From CAXMQZ01 sp963707075 (GTDB lineage Bacteria; Acidobacteriota; Thermoanaerobaculia; Multivoradales; JAHEKO01): 64,000 nt of DNA. A program made the position numbers and the translations under genes. Location of the stretch: contig CAVPOX010000002.1 in the NCBI GenBank assembly GCA_963707075.1, positions 310,001-374,000 on the forward strand, in the 5' to 3' direction. The notes under the pieces were generated by a model. That model saw nothing but the letters and a program-made list of their open reading frames with translations. It ran no database searches and had not been told where the DNA came from. Shown piece after piece: positions 54,034 to 63,666 of this stretch (position 1 is the first letter of the stretch; each line of letters opens with the position of its first letter).

Positions 54034-54564
54034 CTAGCCCGCACTTTCCTTCTTCTGCCGAACCTGCTCGAGAACCACCACGAACTCCCGCGGCACCGCG
54101 GCCAGAGTTCGGACAAAGCTCGAGATCGGCGACTGCAGGAGAAACACCAGCTTGCTGAGCAGCTCTTCGCGGCTGGGCAGCTGCGCAATCTCCTTCACAT
54201 CTTCCGCGTTCACCGACTGCCCCTCGACGAGCCCACACTTGACCTCGATCGCGGGCACACCTTTGGCGAAATCGGTAACAGCCTTGGCCAGCCCCACCGG
54301 ATCGTCGCCACTGAAGGCCACAGCCGTAGGACCCTGGAAGTACTCGCCCAACTCTGCGAGGGCCTCGCCCTCGATAGCCCGCAGCACCAGGCGATTCTTG
54401 ACCACTTCGTAGTGCCCACCAACTTCGCGAATCTTGTTGCGAAGCTCAGAGACTTGGGTCACCGTCACACCCTTGTAGTCCACCAGAAAGACATGTGGCG
54501 CCTTCGCCAATCCTTCCTTGTAGCCATCCAGGAGCTCTTCCTTTTTTCGACGAGTCAGGGGCAT
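54034..54564 (-). CDS. rplJ: 50S ribosomal protein L10
   Basis: A 176-residue stalk base protein: KKEELLDGYKEGLAKAPHVF, VVKNRLVLRA, and a C-terminal helix for L12 dimers. 12 bp after rplA, so an L10-binding leader, if any, must lie within rplA. Confidence 0.97.
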   Translation of the reverse strand: MPLTRRKKEELLDGYKEGLAKAPHVFLVDYKGVTVTQVSELRNKIREVGGHYEVVKNRLVLRAIEGEALAELGEYFQGPTAVAFSGDDPVGLAKAVTDFAKGVPAIEVKCGLVEGQSVNAEDVKEIAQLPSREELLSKLVFLLQSPISSFVRTLAAVPREFVVVLEQVRQKKESAG

Positions 54565-54576
54565 TGCCTTGATCTC

Positions 54577-55278
54577 CTAACCTTCCATGACGGACAGCGA
54601 TCCGTCATCGACTCGAACCCCGGGGCCCATGGTCGATGACACGGTGACCGATTTGAGATACTTCCCTTTGGCGGAAGCGGGCTTGGCTCGCACGATTGCC
54701 CCCAACAAGGCCTCGGCATTCTCGCTCAGCTGCTCCTCGGAGAATGACGCCTTACCGAAAGGCGCATGCACGATACCCGTCTTGTCAACCCGAAACTCGA
54801 TCTTGCCGGCCTTGATCTGCTCGACGGCCGCTCCGACATCGAAAGTGACCGTCCCCGCTTTCGGATTAGGCATGAGACCGCGCGGACCGAGGACACGCCC
54901 CAATCGGCCCACCACCTTCATCAGATCGGGAGTCGACACCACCGCGTCGAAATCCAGCCAGCCGTCGTTGATCCTGTCGGCCATCTCTTCGCCTCCCACA
55001 TGATCGGCGCCCGCCTCCTCGGCCTCCTTGACCTTCTCACCCGCAGCGAAGACCAACACTCGGACCGACTTGCCGGTGCCGTGCGGCAACACAACCGTTC
55101 CACGCACCATCTGATCTGCGTGACGCGGATCGACGCCAAGTCGAAGAGCCATCTCCATGGTCTCGTCGAACTTGGCAAAGGCCGTCTCCTTGGCCAAACT
55201 CACCGCCTCACCCAGGGAATAGGCTCGAGGCTCTACCTTGGCGACCGCGGCGGTGAAATTCTTCCCATGCTTACCCAC
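54577..55278 (-). CDS. rplA: 50S ribosomal protein L1
   Basis: A 233-residue L1, which moves the E-site tRNA: FDETMEMALRLGVDPRHADQ, GRLGRVLGPRGLMPNPKAGT. GTG start. In many bacteria L1 represses the rplK-rplA operon through a leader copy of its rRNA site; not verified here. Confidence 0.98.
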   Translation of the reverse strand: MGKHGKNFTAAVAKVEPRAYSLGEAVSLAKETAFAKFDETMEMALRLGVDPRHADQMVRGTVVLPHGTGKSVRVLVFAAGEKVKEAEEAGADHVGGEEMADRINDGWLDFDAVVSTPDLMKVVGRLGRVLGPRGLMPNPKAGTVTFDVGAAVEQIKAGKIEFRVDKTGIVHAPFGKASFSEEQLSENAEALLGAIVRAKPASAKGKYLKSVTVSSTMGPGVRVDDGSLSVMEG

Positions 55279-55301
55279 TTATGTCTCCTTGCGCTGCGCC
55301 G

Positions 55302-55727
55302 CTACCCTTCGACCTCGATCCCCATGGACCGGGCTGTACCCTCGATGATCTTCATTGCGGCATCAATATCCACCGCGTTGAGATCGGGCATTTTGGTGTT
55401 GGCAATCTCCTCTACTTGACTGCGAGTAACCTTGCCCACCTTGTTCCGGTTGGGCTCACCCGACGCCTTCTCGAGACCAGCCGCCTTCTTCAATAGCACC
55501 GCGGCCGGCGGCGTCTTGGTGATAAAGGTGTAGCTACTGTCGGCATACACCGTGATCACCACAGGAATGATCGTCCCCGATTGCTCCTGGGTTCTGGCGT
55601 TGAACGCCTTGCAGAAGTCCATGATGTTCAACCCCGCTTGTCCCAACGCAGGGCCAACCGGCGGGGCCGGCGACGCCTGACCACCAGGAATCTGCAGCTT
55701 GATCTGACCTGTTACCTTCTTTGCCAT
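55302..55727 (-). CDS. rplK: 50S ribosomal protein L11
   Basis: A 141-residue L11 of the GTPase-associated centre, target region of thiostrepton: KLQIPGGQASPAPPVGPALGQ-like N-domain (split) and C-domain SQVEEIANTKMPDLNA. 27 bp after nusG. Confidence 0.98.
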   Translation of the reverse strand: MAKKVTGQIKLQIPGGQASPAPPVGPALGQAGLNIMDFCKAFNARTQEQSGTIIPVVITVYADSSYTFITKTPPAAVLLKKAAGLEKASGEPNRNKVGKVTRSQVEEIANTKMPDLNAVDIDAAMKIIEGTARSMGIEVEG

Positions 55728-55754
55728 TGCCTGCTACCTTCCAGAAAAAAGCCC

Positions 55755-56339
55755 TTACAGCTTCTGCACTTGACTGAAGTCGAGCTCGACAGGGGTGTGC
55801 CGCCCGAAGATCGTAACCATCACTTTGAGGGTGTTCCGATCGAGATTGACTTCTTCGACAACGCCCGTGAAGTTGTTGAAGGGACCATCGATGATTTTGA
55901 CCGGCTCGCCCTTGTCGAAGATGTATTTCGGCTTCGGCTTTTCCTTGGCGCTGACCACCTGCTCGAGAATCTGATCGACTTCGTCCTGCGTCAGGGGCGT
56001 CGGGTTCTTGCCACTGCCGACAAAACCGGTGACCTTGGGCGTATTCTTCACCACATGCCAGGCCGCGTCGGACATCTCCATCTGCACCAGGATGTAGCCC
56101 GGGAAGAACTTGCGCTGGGTCTCCTTCTTCTTGCCACCGCGATATTCGACTATCGTCTCCGTCGGAATGTGGATCTCCCCAAACGACTCGGCCATATCGA
56201 GAGCCTCCGCCCGCTGGCGCAGGGTCTCCTTGACCCGATCCTCGAACCCGGAATAGGTGTGCACGATGAACCACTTCATCTTCTTGTCATCTCCGCGGAC
56301 GGCCTCACCACTCGCCTCGTTGTCGGCGGCGGTCGTCAT
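55755..56339 (-). CDS. nusG: Transcription termination/antitermination factor NusG
   Basis: A 194-residue NusG that couples polymerase to the ribosome or Rho. NGN domain (KKMKWFIVHTYSGFEDRVKETL, ending KVTGFVGSG) and the C-terminal KOW domain (FDKGEPVKIIDGPFNNFTG, split). An extra ~20-residue acidic N-terminus precedes the NGN domain. ATG shares one base with the secE stop (TGATG). Confidence 0.97.
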   Translation of the reverse strand: MTTAADNEASGEAVRGDDKKMKWFIVHTYSGFEDRVKETLRQRAEALDMAESFGEIHIPTETIVEYRGGKKKETQRKFFPGYILVQMEMSDAAWHVVKNTPKVTGFVGSGKNPTPLTQDEVDQILEQVVSAKEKPKPKYIFDKGEPVKIIDGPFNNFTGVVEEVNLDRNTLKVMVTIFGRHTPVELDFSQVQKL

Positions 56340-56551
56340 CAGCTCAGCACCCTGATCATGCCTTCGTAGAGCTTGATAATCACGATATCGGCGAACCACA
56401 GGTAAAACGCGAAGATGACACTGGTAATCACCACCACCGCTGTTGTAGCGACGACCTCTTCGCGTGACGGAAAAGTGACCTTCTTCAGCTCCGACCGCAC
56501 CTCGGAGAGAAAGGTCTTCAACTTCTTCCAGCCGTCAGTGATCGAGAACAC
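56339..56551 (-). CDS. secE: SecE translocon subunit
   Basis: A 70-residue single-span SecE: an amphipathic helix with the conserved LSEVRSELKKVTFPSREEV followed by one transmembrane helix. Partner of SecY. GTG start with AAGGAA upstream. The usual neighbour rpmG is not found between tRNA-Trp and secE. Confidence 0.95.
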   Translation of the reverse strand: MFSITDGWKKLKTFLSEVRSELKKVTFPSREEVVATTAVVVITSVIFAFYLWFADIVIIKLYEGMIRVLS

Positions 56552-56677
56552 TTCCCATTCCTTTTTTCGGTTTGATCGTCATCCGGGCCCCCTCGACTCA
56601 GGCGCAGTCGACACCCTGCCCCACCCGCGGCACTCGTCCGATCAAGATCTCCCCATTTCGCTGACCAATCGAATCTC

Positions 56678-56754
56678 TGGCAGGCCAGGAGGGATTCGAA
56701 CCCCCAACATTCGGTTTTGGAGACCGACGCTCTACCAGTTGGAGCTACTGGCCT
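56678..56754 (-). tRNA. tRNA-Trp(CCA)
   Basis: A 77-base cloverleaf: acceptor AGGCCAG/CTGGCCT, anticodon stem TCGGT/ACCGA around CTCCAAA (anticodon CCA), discriminator G and encoded CCA end. Between tuf copy 2 and secE, a common location. Confidence 0.96.
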
Positions 56755-56763
56755 GTACTCCCC

Positions 56764-57957
<1,194 letters not shown>

Positions 57958-58038
57958 GGCGCTTTCCTATCCTCCCGACGGTTTAAGGATCCTGCGGGCC
58001 TTTACAGCAGATAAAATGAGAATCAGACCTTCCAGCGG

Positions 58039-58113
<75 letters not shown>

Positions 58114-58313
58114 GACAATTTTGGGACCGCAATTCCCCCGGCCGGGCCACAACCGGCACCGGCGAGTGGAATTTGCGAGTATACCTCCTCGCCTTCTTAC
58201 TGTAAACCCTTCTCCCCGACTGCTCTGTGAGGGCCACACCAACCTGGCTCTCACGCTTCTAATACGTTATCTTTTCAGATTATCGCCCTGCACTGCAACC
58301 CCAATATCGAGAT

Positions 58314-58388
58314 TGGAGCGGGAGACGGGAATCGAACCCGCGACCAACGGCTTGGAAGGCCGAGACTCTACCACTGAGTTACTCCCGC
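58314..58388 (-). tRNA. tRNA-Gly(TCC)
   Basis: A 75-base cloverleaf: acceptor GCGGGAG/CTCCCGC, loop CTTCCAA (anticodon TCC), one T-T mismatch at the top of the anticodon stem, discriminator T, encoded CCA. The 200-bp gap to the next tRNA contains only an imperfect inverted repeat. Confidence 0.95.
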
Positions 58389-58397
58389 ATGGAGGTT

Positions 58398-58484
58398 TGG
58401 TGGAGGTGGATGGATTTGAACCACCGTAGGGCTTAGCCCGGCAGATTTACAGTCTGCTGCCATTGACCGCTCGGCCACACCTCC
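58398..58484 (-). tRNA. tRNA-Tyr(GTA)
   Basis: An 87-base class II tRNA with a long variable arm: acceptor GGAGGTG/CACCTCC, anticodon stem GCAGA/TCTGC around CTGTAAA (anticodon GTA), discriminator A, encoded CCA. Confidence 0.95.
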
Positions 58485-58525
58485 TGTTAAAGACCAAATC
58501 TCGAAAACCGCCGAGAGCTTCGGGT

Positions 58526-58600
58526 TGGAGCCGGCACCCGGATTCGAACCGAGGACCTGCTGTTTACAAGACAGCTGCTCTACCCCTGAGCTATGCCGGC
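58526..58600 (-). tRNA. tRNA-Thr(TGT)
   Basis: A 75-base cloverleaf: acceptor GCCGGCA/TGCCGGC, anticodon stem GCTGT/ACAGC around CTTGTAA (anticodon TGT), discriminator T, encoded CCA. First tRNA of the cluster. Confidence 0.95.
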
Positions 58601-58653
58601 GAACCGGGTCGATCCCAACGCGGGTCCTACCGGTCCCCTCGATCGGGTTCCAG

Positions 58654-58683
58654 AGTCTAGCCGGAATCTCGGGCTGGTGGCAA
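58654..58683 (-). promoter_or_regulatory. Promoter of the tRNA-tuf cluster (TTGCCA / TAGACT)
   Basis: On the minus strand TTGCCA (58683-58678) and TAGACT (58659-58654) are 18 bp apart. The -35 lies within the last codons of rlmB. Transcription would start about 47 bases before tRNA-Thr(TGT). Confidence 0.5.
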
Positions 58684-59400
58684 GCCTCCCCCTGTCGAGC
58701 GTTGACGAACAGCCTCGTAGACAATCGCCGCGGCTGCTGCGGAGACATTCAGGGATGTGAGGGCCCCTCGCATCGGCAGTCCGATCAAGGCGTCACAGAC
58801 GCCGCGAGTGCGCGCTCGCAGTCCTCGGGATTCGCCTCCGAGACAAATCACGATCTTGCCTCTGAGATCGATTTCCCAAGGCGGCTGGCCGTCCGCGTCG
58901 GCGCCATAGATCCAGTATCCCTCCTGTTTGAGGCCCTCGATGGTGTTGGCGGAGTTGACCACCCGCTCGATGTCCAGCCACTCCGTGGCACCCGCGGCCG
59001 CCTTGACCACTGTCGGTGAGACCGGGGCGCTACCCCGGTCTCGAATGAGGACCCTGCCGACACCAGCTCCTTCACAGACTCTGAGGATCGCACCCAGATT
59101 CCTCGGATCCTGGACGTCCTCCAGTAGCAGCACCAGATTTGGATCCTGCCCTTCGGCACTCTCGTGACGAGTGACCGAGACAAACTCGGCGACAAAGCCG
59201 TTGTGAACGCCACGTGTGAGATCGGACAGCTCCTTTTCAGTGGCAACCTCGAGACGCACCTGGTGACGACGACAGAGATCCTGAATCCGATCCCGTCGCT
59301 GACCGCGCCGACGCTGGCCAACCAGGATTCGCCTGATCTCCTGCGGGCGATGACGCAAGGCCTCGTGAACGGGATGGTACCCATAAATAAAGGAGGTCAT
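58657..59400 (-). CDS. rlmB: 23S rRNA 2'-O-methyltransferase RlmB (TrmH/SpoU family)
   Basis: A 247-residue SPOUT methyltransferase. The N-terminal substrate-binding domain starts FIYGYHPVHEALR; the trefoil-knot domain has LLLEDVQDPRNLGAILR, VVKAAAGATEWLDI and ICLGGESRGLRARTRG. RlmB methylates G2251 of 23S rRNA in E. coli; TrmH-like relatives modify tRNA, so the exact target is inferred. ATG overlaps the ispF stop by 4 bp. Confidence 0.9.
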   Translation of the reverse strand: MTSFIYGYHPVHEALRHRPQEIRRILVGQRRRGQRRDRIQDLCRRHQVRLEVATEKELSDLTRGVHNGFVAEFVSVTRHESAEGQDPNLVLLLEDVQDPRNLGAILRVCEGAGVGRVLIRDRGSAPVSPTVVKAAAGATEWLDIERVVNSANTIEGLKQEGYWIYGADADGQPPWEIDLRGKIVICLGGESRGLRARTRGVCDALIGLPMRGALTSLNVSAAAAAIVYEAVRQRSTGGGLPPARDSG

Positions 59401-59897
59401 TGCGATTCAGCCCCGGAGGACTCCTGCCGCAGAAGAGCAACCGCAAGAGCAGCAATCCCCTCCCCTCGCCCAAGGCTTCCCAGTCCCTCGTGAGTCGTGG
59501 CCTTGAAACTCACTTCGGCAGTCGAAAGATTCAGAATCTCACCGATCCGCTGCCGAATACGTGCCGCATGTGGAGCCAGCCTGGGGGCTTCGGCGATCAC
59601 GGTGAGATCGCAGTTGACAACACGGAATCCCTCGGCTGCAACCATCTCGACAATTGCCTTCAACAAATCAGCGCTGTCGGCATCGCGCCATTCGGGCTCG
59701 CCCGGGGGAAAGTGGGTTCCAATGTCTCCTAGCCCGACCGCGCCAAGCAGAGCGTCCCCGAGAGCATGCAAGACGACATCGGCGTCCGAGAACCCTTGAA
59801 GACCTAACTCGCAAGGGATCTCCTCACCACCCAGAATCAGCTTTCGGCCTTGGACAAGGGGGTGCACATCGTAACCCTGGCCAATTCGATAAGTCAT
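59397..59897 (-). CDS. ispF: 2-C-methyl-D-erythritol 2,4-cyclodiphosphate synthase
   Basis: A 166-residue MEP-pathway enzyme of isoprenoid synthesis. GQGYDVHPLVQGRKLILGGE has the zinc-binding Asp and His; GFSDADVVLHALGDALLGA, GDIGTHFPPG and the C-terminal KATTHEGLGSLGRGEGIAA are complete. TGATG overlap with ispD. Confidence 0.97.
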   Translation of the reverse strand: MTYRIGQGYDVHPLVQGRKLILGGEEIPCELGLQGFSDADVVLHALGDALLGAVGLGDIGTHFPPGEPEWRDADSADLLKAIVEMVAAEGFRVVNCDLTVIAEAPRLAPHAARIRQRIGEILNLSTAEVSFKATTHEGLGSLGRGEGIAALAVALLRQESSGAESQ

Positions 59898-60583
59898 CAG
59901 GCGTCCCCAGTCTCTCGCAGTAGCAGTTCGACCCAGCGCAGGTCCTGGCGCCGGGTCAGCTTCGGATTCGGCCGCATCGCTACCGCAGTGTTTATGCGAA
60001 TCGCGCCGAGTCTCTCGACGATCGCAGCCTCGTCAGTACCTTCGAAACCATCCTGGGCACTCGCTTGCAGCGCCCGGGACAGAACTTCTCGCTTGAAGAC
60101 CTGCGGCGTCTCGGCACGAAAAAGAGACCGCCGATCGACGGTGCCGGCCACGTGAGTCCCGTCCAGTCGCTTGAGCGTGTCGACGACAGGCCGCCCGAGA
60201 ATCGCTCCGTCATCATCGCCTACTGCCGCAATCGTGGCTTGAACATCGACAACCGAGACGGCCGCGCGCGCCCCGTCATGCACGAGAACCAGGTCGACGT
60301 CAGCGGGACTCGCAGCCAGGCACGCGACCACCGACTGCTGGCGAGTGGCACCCCCTGCCACCCAATGTACCGCTGGGTGCTTGTCGAAGATCTCGGGCAC
60401 GCTCGCCAACCACCCTTGCGGCAAGGCCACCGTCACCCCGGCAAGCCCCGAATCGATGAGGCGCTCGAGAGTCCATGCCAGCAAGGGTTTGCCCGCTACT
60501 GCGAGCAACTGCTTGGGTGTATCACCGCCGAACCGCTCACCGCTTCCTCCGGCAGGCACCAGGCCCCAGACTTTGCGATGCAT
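59897..60583 (-). CDS. ispD: 2-C-methyl-D-erythritol 4-phosphate cytidylyltransferase
   Basis: A 228-residue MEP-pathway cytidylyltransferase. The CTP-binding PAGGSGERFGGDTPKQLL, VLVHDGARA and ETPQVFKREVL signatures are present. The ATG at 60583 (MHRKVWGLVPAGG) is used; a TTG five codons earlier is possible. Immediately followed by ispF, so both middle steps of the pathway are coexpressed. It follows frr by 38 bp. Confidence 0.95.
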   Translation of the reverse strand: MHRKVWGLVPAGGSGERFGGDTPKQLLAVAGKPLLAWTLERLIDSGLAGVTVALPQGWLASVPEIFDKHPAVHWVAGGATRQQSVVACLAASPADVDLVLVHDGARAAVSVVDVQATIAAVGDDDGAILGRPVVDTLKRLDGTHVAGTVDRRSLFRAETPQVFKREVLSRALQASAQDGFEGTDEAAIVERLGAIRINTAVAMRPNPKLTRRQDLRWVELLLRETGDA

Positions 60584-60621
60584 ATCGATGCCACTCAAGG
60601 CAGCCTGCCGACGAGCCGGAG

Positions 60622-61176
60622 CTAGACCGTCATCAGGTCCTGCTCTTTGGACTCGAGCGCCCGGTTGATCTCACCAATGTAGTGATCGTGGAGTTTCTGG
60701 TGCTCCTCGGCTCCACGCCGTTCGTCGTCCTCACTGATCCTCTTGTCCTTCTCCATCTCTTTCAACTGCTCATTGCCTTCCCGTCGCGCGTGGCGCACCG
60801 CGTTGCGCGTGGCTTCGGCCAAATCGTGAGCCCGCTTGACGATCTCCTTGCGGCGCTCCTCGGTCAGAGGCGGGATCGGCAGGCGCACGACCTTGCCATC
60901 ACTCGACGGATTGAGACCTATATTCGCCTGCATGATGGCCTTTTCGATTGCCGGGACCAGAGAGGAATCGTAGGGCTGAGCCAGGATCAATGTCGGCTCG
61001 GGAATCGACAGCTTGGCCACCTGATTGACCGGTGTCGGTGCACCGTAGTAGTCGACCATCACGGTGTCCAGAATGGCCAGGGAAGCCCGTCCAGTCCTGA
61101 GATGTTTTAGGTCCTCGTGAAAGTGGTCGACTGCGCCTTTCATCTTCAGCTCTGTCTGTTGAAACAGGTCCTTCAT
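60622..61176 (-). CDS. frr: Ribosome recycling factor
   Basis: A 184-residue, tRNA-shaped protein that splits post-termination ribosomes with EF-G. Family segments LRTGRASLAILDTVMVDYYG, NIGLNPSSDGKVVRLPIPPLTEERRKE (split) are present. 12 bp after pyrH. Confidence 0.98.
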   Translation of the reverse strand: MKDLFQQTELKMKGAVDHFHEDLKHLRTGRASLAILDTVMVDYYGAPTPVNQVAKLSIPEPTLILAQPYDSSLVPAIEKAIMQANIGLNPSSDGKVVRLPIPPLTEERRKEIVKRAHDLAEATRNAVRHARREGNEQLKEMEKDKRISEDDERRGAEEHQKLHDHYIGEINRALESKEQDLMTV

Positions 61177-61188
61177 AGGTTCTCCTCG

Positions 61189-61956
61189 TCATTGACTATC
61201 GACGTTGTCCACTACCGCTTCGGGTGCCTGATTGGAGACAACCGAGCCTATCGGCACGCCACAAGCCACCCGGCGAATGTTGGACTCCTCCATGAGCTTG
61301 AACACCACGATGGGGATTTCATTGTCGCGGCAGAGGCTGATGGCGGCCGCGTCCATGACACGCAGATTGCGCTCCAGAACCTGCTGATAGGTCAGATGCG
61401 GCAAAAGTTCGGCGCTGGGATCGGTATGGGGGTCGCTGGTGTAGATTCCATCTACGCCGGTCGCTTTGAGCAGGACCTCGGCGTGAACCTCGTTGGCACG
61501 CAGGGCCGCTGCACTGTCGGTGGTGAAGAAGGGGTTGCCGGTTCCGGCGGCGAAAATAACGACCCGTTGCTTCTCGAGATGCCGAATAGCTCGACGGCGG
61601 ATAAACGGCTCCGCTACGTCGCGGATGTCGATCGCCGTCTGCACGCGGGTTGACACCCCGTGTTTCTCGAGAGAATCCTGCAGCGCAAGGGCGTTGATCA
61701 CGGTAGCCAGCATCCCCATGTGGTCGCCGGCGACCCGGTCGATCCCGCGATGGCTTGCCGCCAGGCCTCGAATGATGTTGCCACCGCCAATGACGATAGC
61801 GATTTCGACGCCGAGATCGTAGACCTCCTTGATCTCGGATGCAATCCAGGAAACCACCGGCTCGTCGATCCCGAACTTCTGCGATCCCATGAGGGCCTCG
61901 CCTGAGAGCTTGAGCAGGATCCGATGATAGGCCGGTTGGTCGCTCACTTCAGTCAA
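61189..61956 (-). CDS. pyrH: UMP kinase
   Basis: A 255-residue amino-acid-kinase-fold enzyme that phosphorylates UMP: RILLKLSGEALMG, IVIGGGNIIRG, AGTGNPFFTTDSAAALRA, KATGVDGIYTSDP. The start is TTG at 61956 directly after the tsf stop, with GAGGG as ribosome site inside the last tsf codons, implying coupling. Confidence 0.95.
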   Translation of the reverse strand: MTEVSDQPAYHRILLKLSGEALMGSQKFGIDEPVVSWIASEIKEVYDLGVEIAIVIGGGNIIRGLAASHRGIDRVAGDHMGMLATVINALALQDSLEKHGVSTRVQTAIDIRDVAEPFIRRRAIRHLEKQRVVIFAAGTGNPFFTTDSAAALRANEVHAEVLLKATGVDGIYTSDPHTDPSAELLPHLTYQQVLERNLRVMDAAAISLCRDNEIPIVVFKLMEESNIRRVACGVPIGSVVSNQAPEAVVDNVDSQ

Positions 61957-62553
61957 TCAACCCTCGCTCACCTGGAAACGGGCAAATCTGCGCACCTGGA
62001 TATTCTCTCCCAATTTGCCGATCTTCGCTGCGACCATTTCCTCGACTGTCTGGTCCGGGTCCTTGATGTAGGGCTGCTCCAGAAGCACGTTCTCGGCATA
62101 GAACTTTTCCATCTTTCCATCGACAATCCGATCGACGATGTTCTCGGGCTTGCCCGAGGCCAGAGCCTGCTCCTTGTATATCTCCCGCTCCTGAGTCAGG
62201 ACTTCCTCGGTGACCTCGTCCCGTGTAACAAAACGCGGATCAGCGGCGGCCACATGCATGGCCACGTCCTTGACCAGTTCCTGAAAGTCATCCGTGCGAG
62301 CTACGAAATCGGTCTCGCAATTGATCTCGACCAGGACACCGATCTTGCCACCGGCATGGATATAGGAGCCCACGATACCCTCGCCGGCGTGACGCCCGGC
62401 CTTCTTGGCCGCGGTCGCCATTCCCTGCTTGCGCAGCAGGTCGATCGCCTTGTCCAGATCACCTTCGCTTTCGACCAGGGCCCGCTTGCAGTCCATCATC
62501 GGCGCCCCTGTTCGCTCCCTGAGTTCTTTCACCATCTGTGACGTTACTTGCAT
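61957..62553 (-). CDS. tsf: Elongation factor Ts, short form
   Basis: A 198-residue nucleotide exchange factor for EF-Tu. TDVSxxxVKELRERTGAPMMDCK-like N-terminus, ETDFVAR in INCETDFVARTD and one core domain ending EENIQVRRFARFQV-like. About the length of Thermus EF-Ts, lacking the second core half of the 283-residue E. coli protein. Confidence 0.96.
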   Translation of the reverse strand: MQVTSQMVKELRERTGAPMMDCKRALVESEGDLDKAIDLLRKQGMATAAKKAGRHAGEGIVGSYIHAGGKIGVLVEINCETDFVARTDDFQELVKDVAMHVAAADPRFVTRDEVTEEVLTQEREIYKEQALASGKPENIVDRIVDGKMEKFYAENVLLEQPYIKDPDQTVEEMVAAKIGKLGENIQVRRFARFQVSEG

Positions 62554-62687
62554 GGTTGGCTCGTTCCTCTGCTATGGCATCAACCGCATCGCTCACCAGC
62601 GACAGTTTCGCAGCCCGGACTCGGGCTTTCGTAGTCGTCGACGGCCCCGCAGACTCCTGGCTGATGCTGACTCTTGTTTACGTCGCG

Positions 62688-62709
62688 TCCACTCCCCTTC
62701 GGGGATGGA
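62688..62709 (-). other. Hairpin in the rpsB-tsf gap
   Basis: TCCA-T-CCCC-GAA-GGGG-AG-TGGA on the minus strand, a G+C-rich hairpin 16 bp past the rpsB stop, without a U-run. It may stabilise the rpsB message or reduce read-through into tsf, as seen with the rpsB-tsf gap in E. coli. The other ~150 bases of this gap show nothing I can assign. Confidence 0.35.
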
Positions 62710-62725
62710 CCGGATCGGAATCGTC

Positions 62726-63646
62726 CTACGACGACGCCGGGGCGGGACTCTCCACTTCGGGCGCCGACTCTCCTTCGGTCGCTACCGGCGGCTCCGCTGG
62801 TGTCTTCTCTGCGACAGGCTCCGCATCAGCAGCGGCCTTCGCGGCAGGCTCGGGCGCTACCGGTTCTGCGACAGTCTGCGATGCCACTGTTGCAGCCGGC
62901 TCCGCAGCTGTGTCGATGCTCTCCGGGGCGGGCTCGTCCTTGGCCTCGATATGCAGCTGGCGTTCGAGCTCACCAGCACCCTCCAGATAGGCGTCGGCAA
63001 TCCGCGAGGAGAACAAACGAATTGAGCGAATGGCATCGTCATTGCCGGGGATCACATAATCGACCTCTTCCGGGTCGCAGTTCGTGTCAACGATGGCGAT
63101 GACCGGTATACCGAGCCTATTGGCCTCGGCCACCGCGATGTGCTCCTTGCGGGGATCGACCACGAATAGAGCGTCCGGCAGACTCGTCATATCGCGGATC
63201 CCCTCGAGATTGCGCGACATCTTGGCCCGCTCGCGCTCCAAACGGAGCTTCTCCTTCTTGGTAAGCGGGCTCGCCTCATCGGCCAGCCGATTCTCGAAGT
63301 CCTTGAGCCTCTCGACCGAAGCGCGGATGGTCACGAAGTTGGTCAGCGTGCCACCCAGCCACCGGTGCGTGACATAGAACTGACCGCAGCGCCGAGACTC
63401 TTCCTCGACAACGACTTGCGCCTGACGTTTCGTTCCGACGAAGAGAATTCGACTGCCAGCCTGACCCAGACCCTCGGCAAACTCCGCGGCCTCGTTGAAC
63501 AGACCCAAAGTCCGCTGCAGGTCGATAATATAGATACCACTGCGCTTACCAAAGATGTAGCGTTTCATCTTTGGGTTCCACCGCCGGGTCTGGTGTCCGA
63601 AATGGACTCCTGCCTCCAGCAGCTCTGTCATCTTGATGTCCGCCAA
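62726..63646 (-). CDS. rpsB: 30S ribosomal protein S2 with Ala/Pro/Glu-rich tail
   Basis: A 306-residue S2. The core (about 1-235) is standard: ADIKMTELLEAGVHFGHQTRRWNPKM start (split), RWLGGTLTNF, PDALFVVDPRKEHIAVAEA. The last ~70 residues are low-complexity, rich in Ala, Pro and Glu, and not part of the usual fold. TTG start with GGAGG ribosome site. Confidence 0.96.
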   Translation of the reverse strand: MADIKMTELLEAGVHFGHQTRRWNPKMKRYIFGKRSGIYIIDLQRTLGLFNEAAEFAEGLGQAGSRILFVGTKRQAQVVVEEESRRCGQFYVTHRWLGGTLTNFVTIRASVERLKDFENRLADEASPLTKKEKLRLERERAKMSRNLEGIRDMTSLPDALFVVDPRKEHIAVAEANRLGIPVIAIVDTNCDPEEVDYVIPGNDDAIRSIRLFSSRIADAYLEGAGELERQLHIEAKDEPAPESIDTAAEPAATVASQTVAEPVAPEPAAKAAADAEPVAEKTPAEPPVATEGESAPEVESPAPASS

Positions 63647-63666
63647 CGAAACCCTCCTTGCCTGAC

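Noticed and set aside
58227..58254. Inverted repeat GTGAGGGCCA/TGGCTCTCAC between tRNA-Thr(GGT) and tRNA-Gly
   Set aside because: No U-run on either strand and one mismatch on the transcribed strand; no function can be argued.
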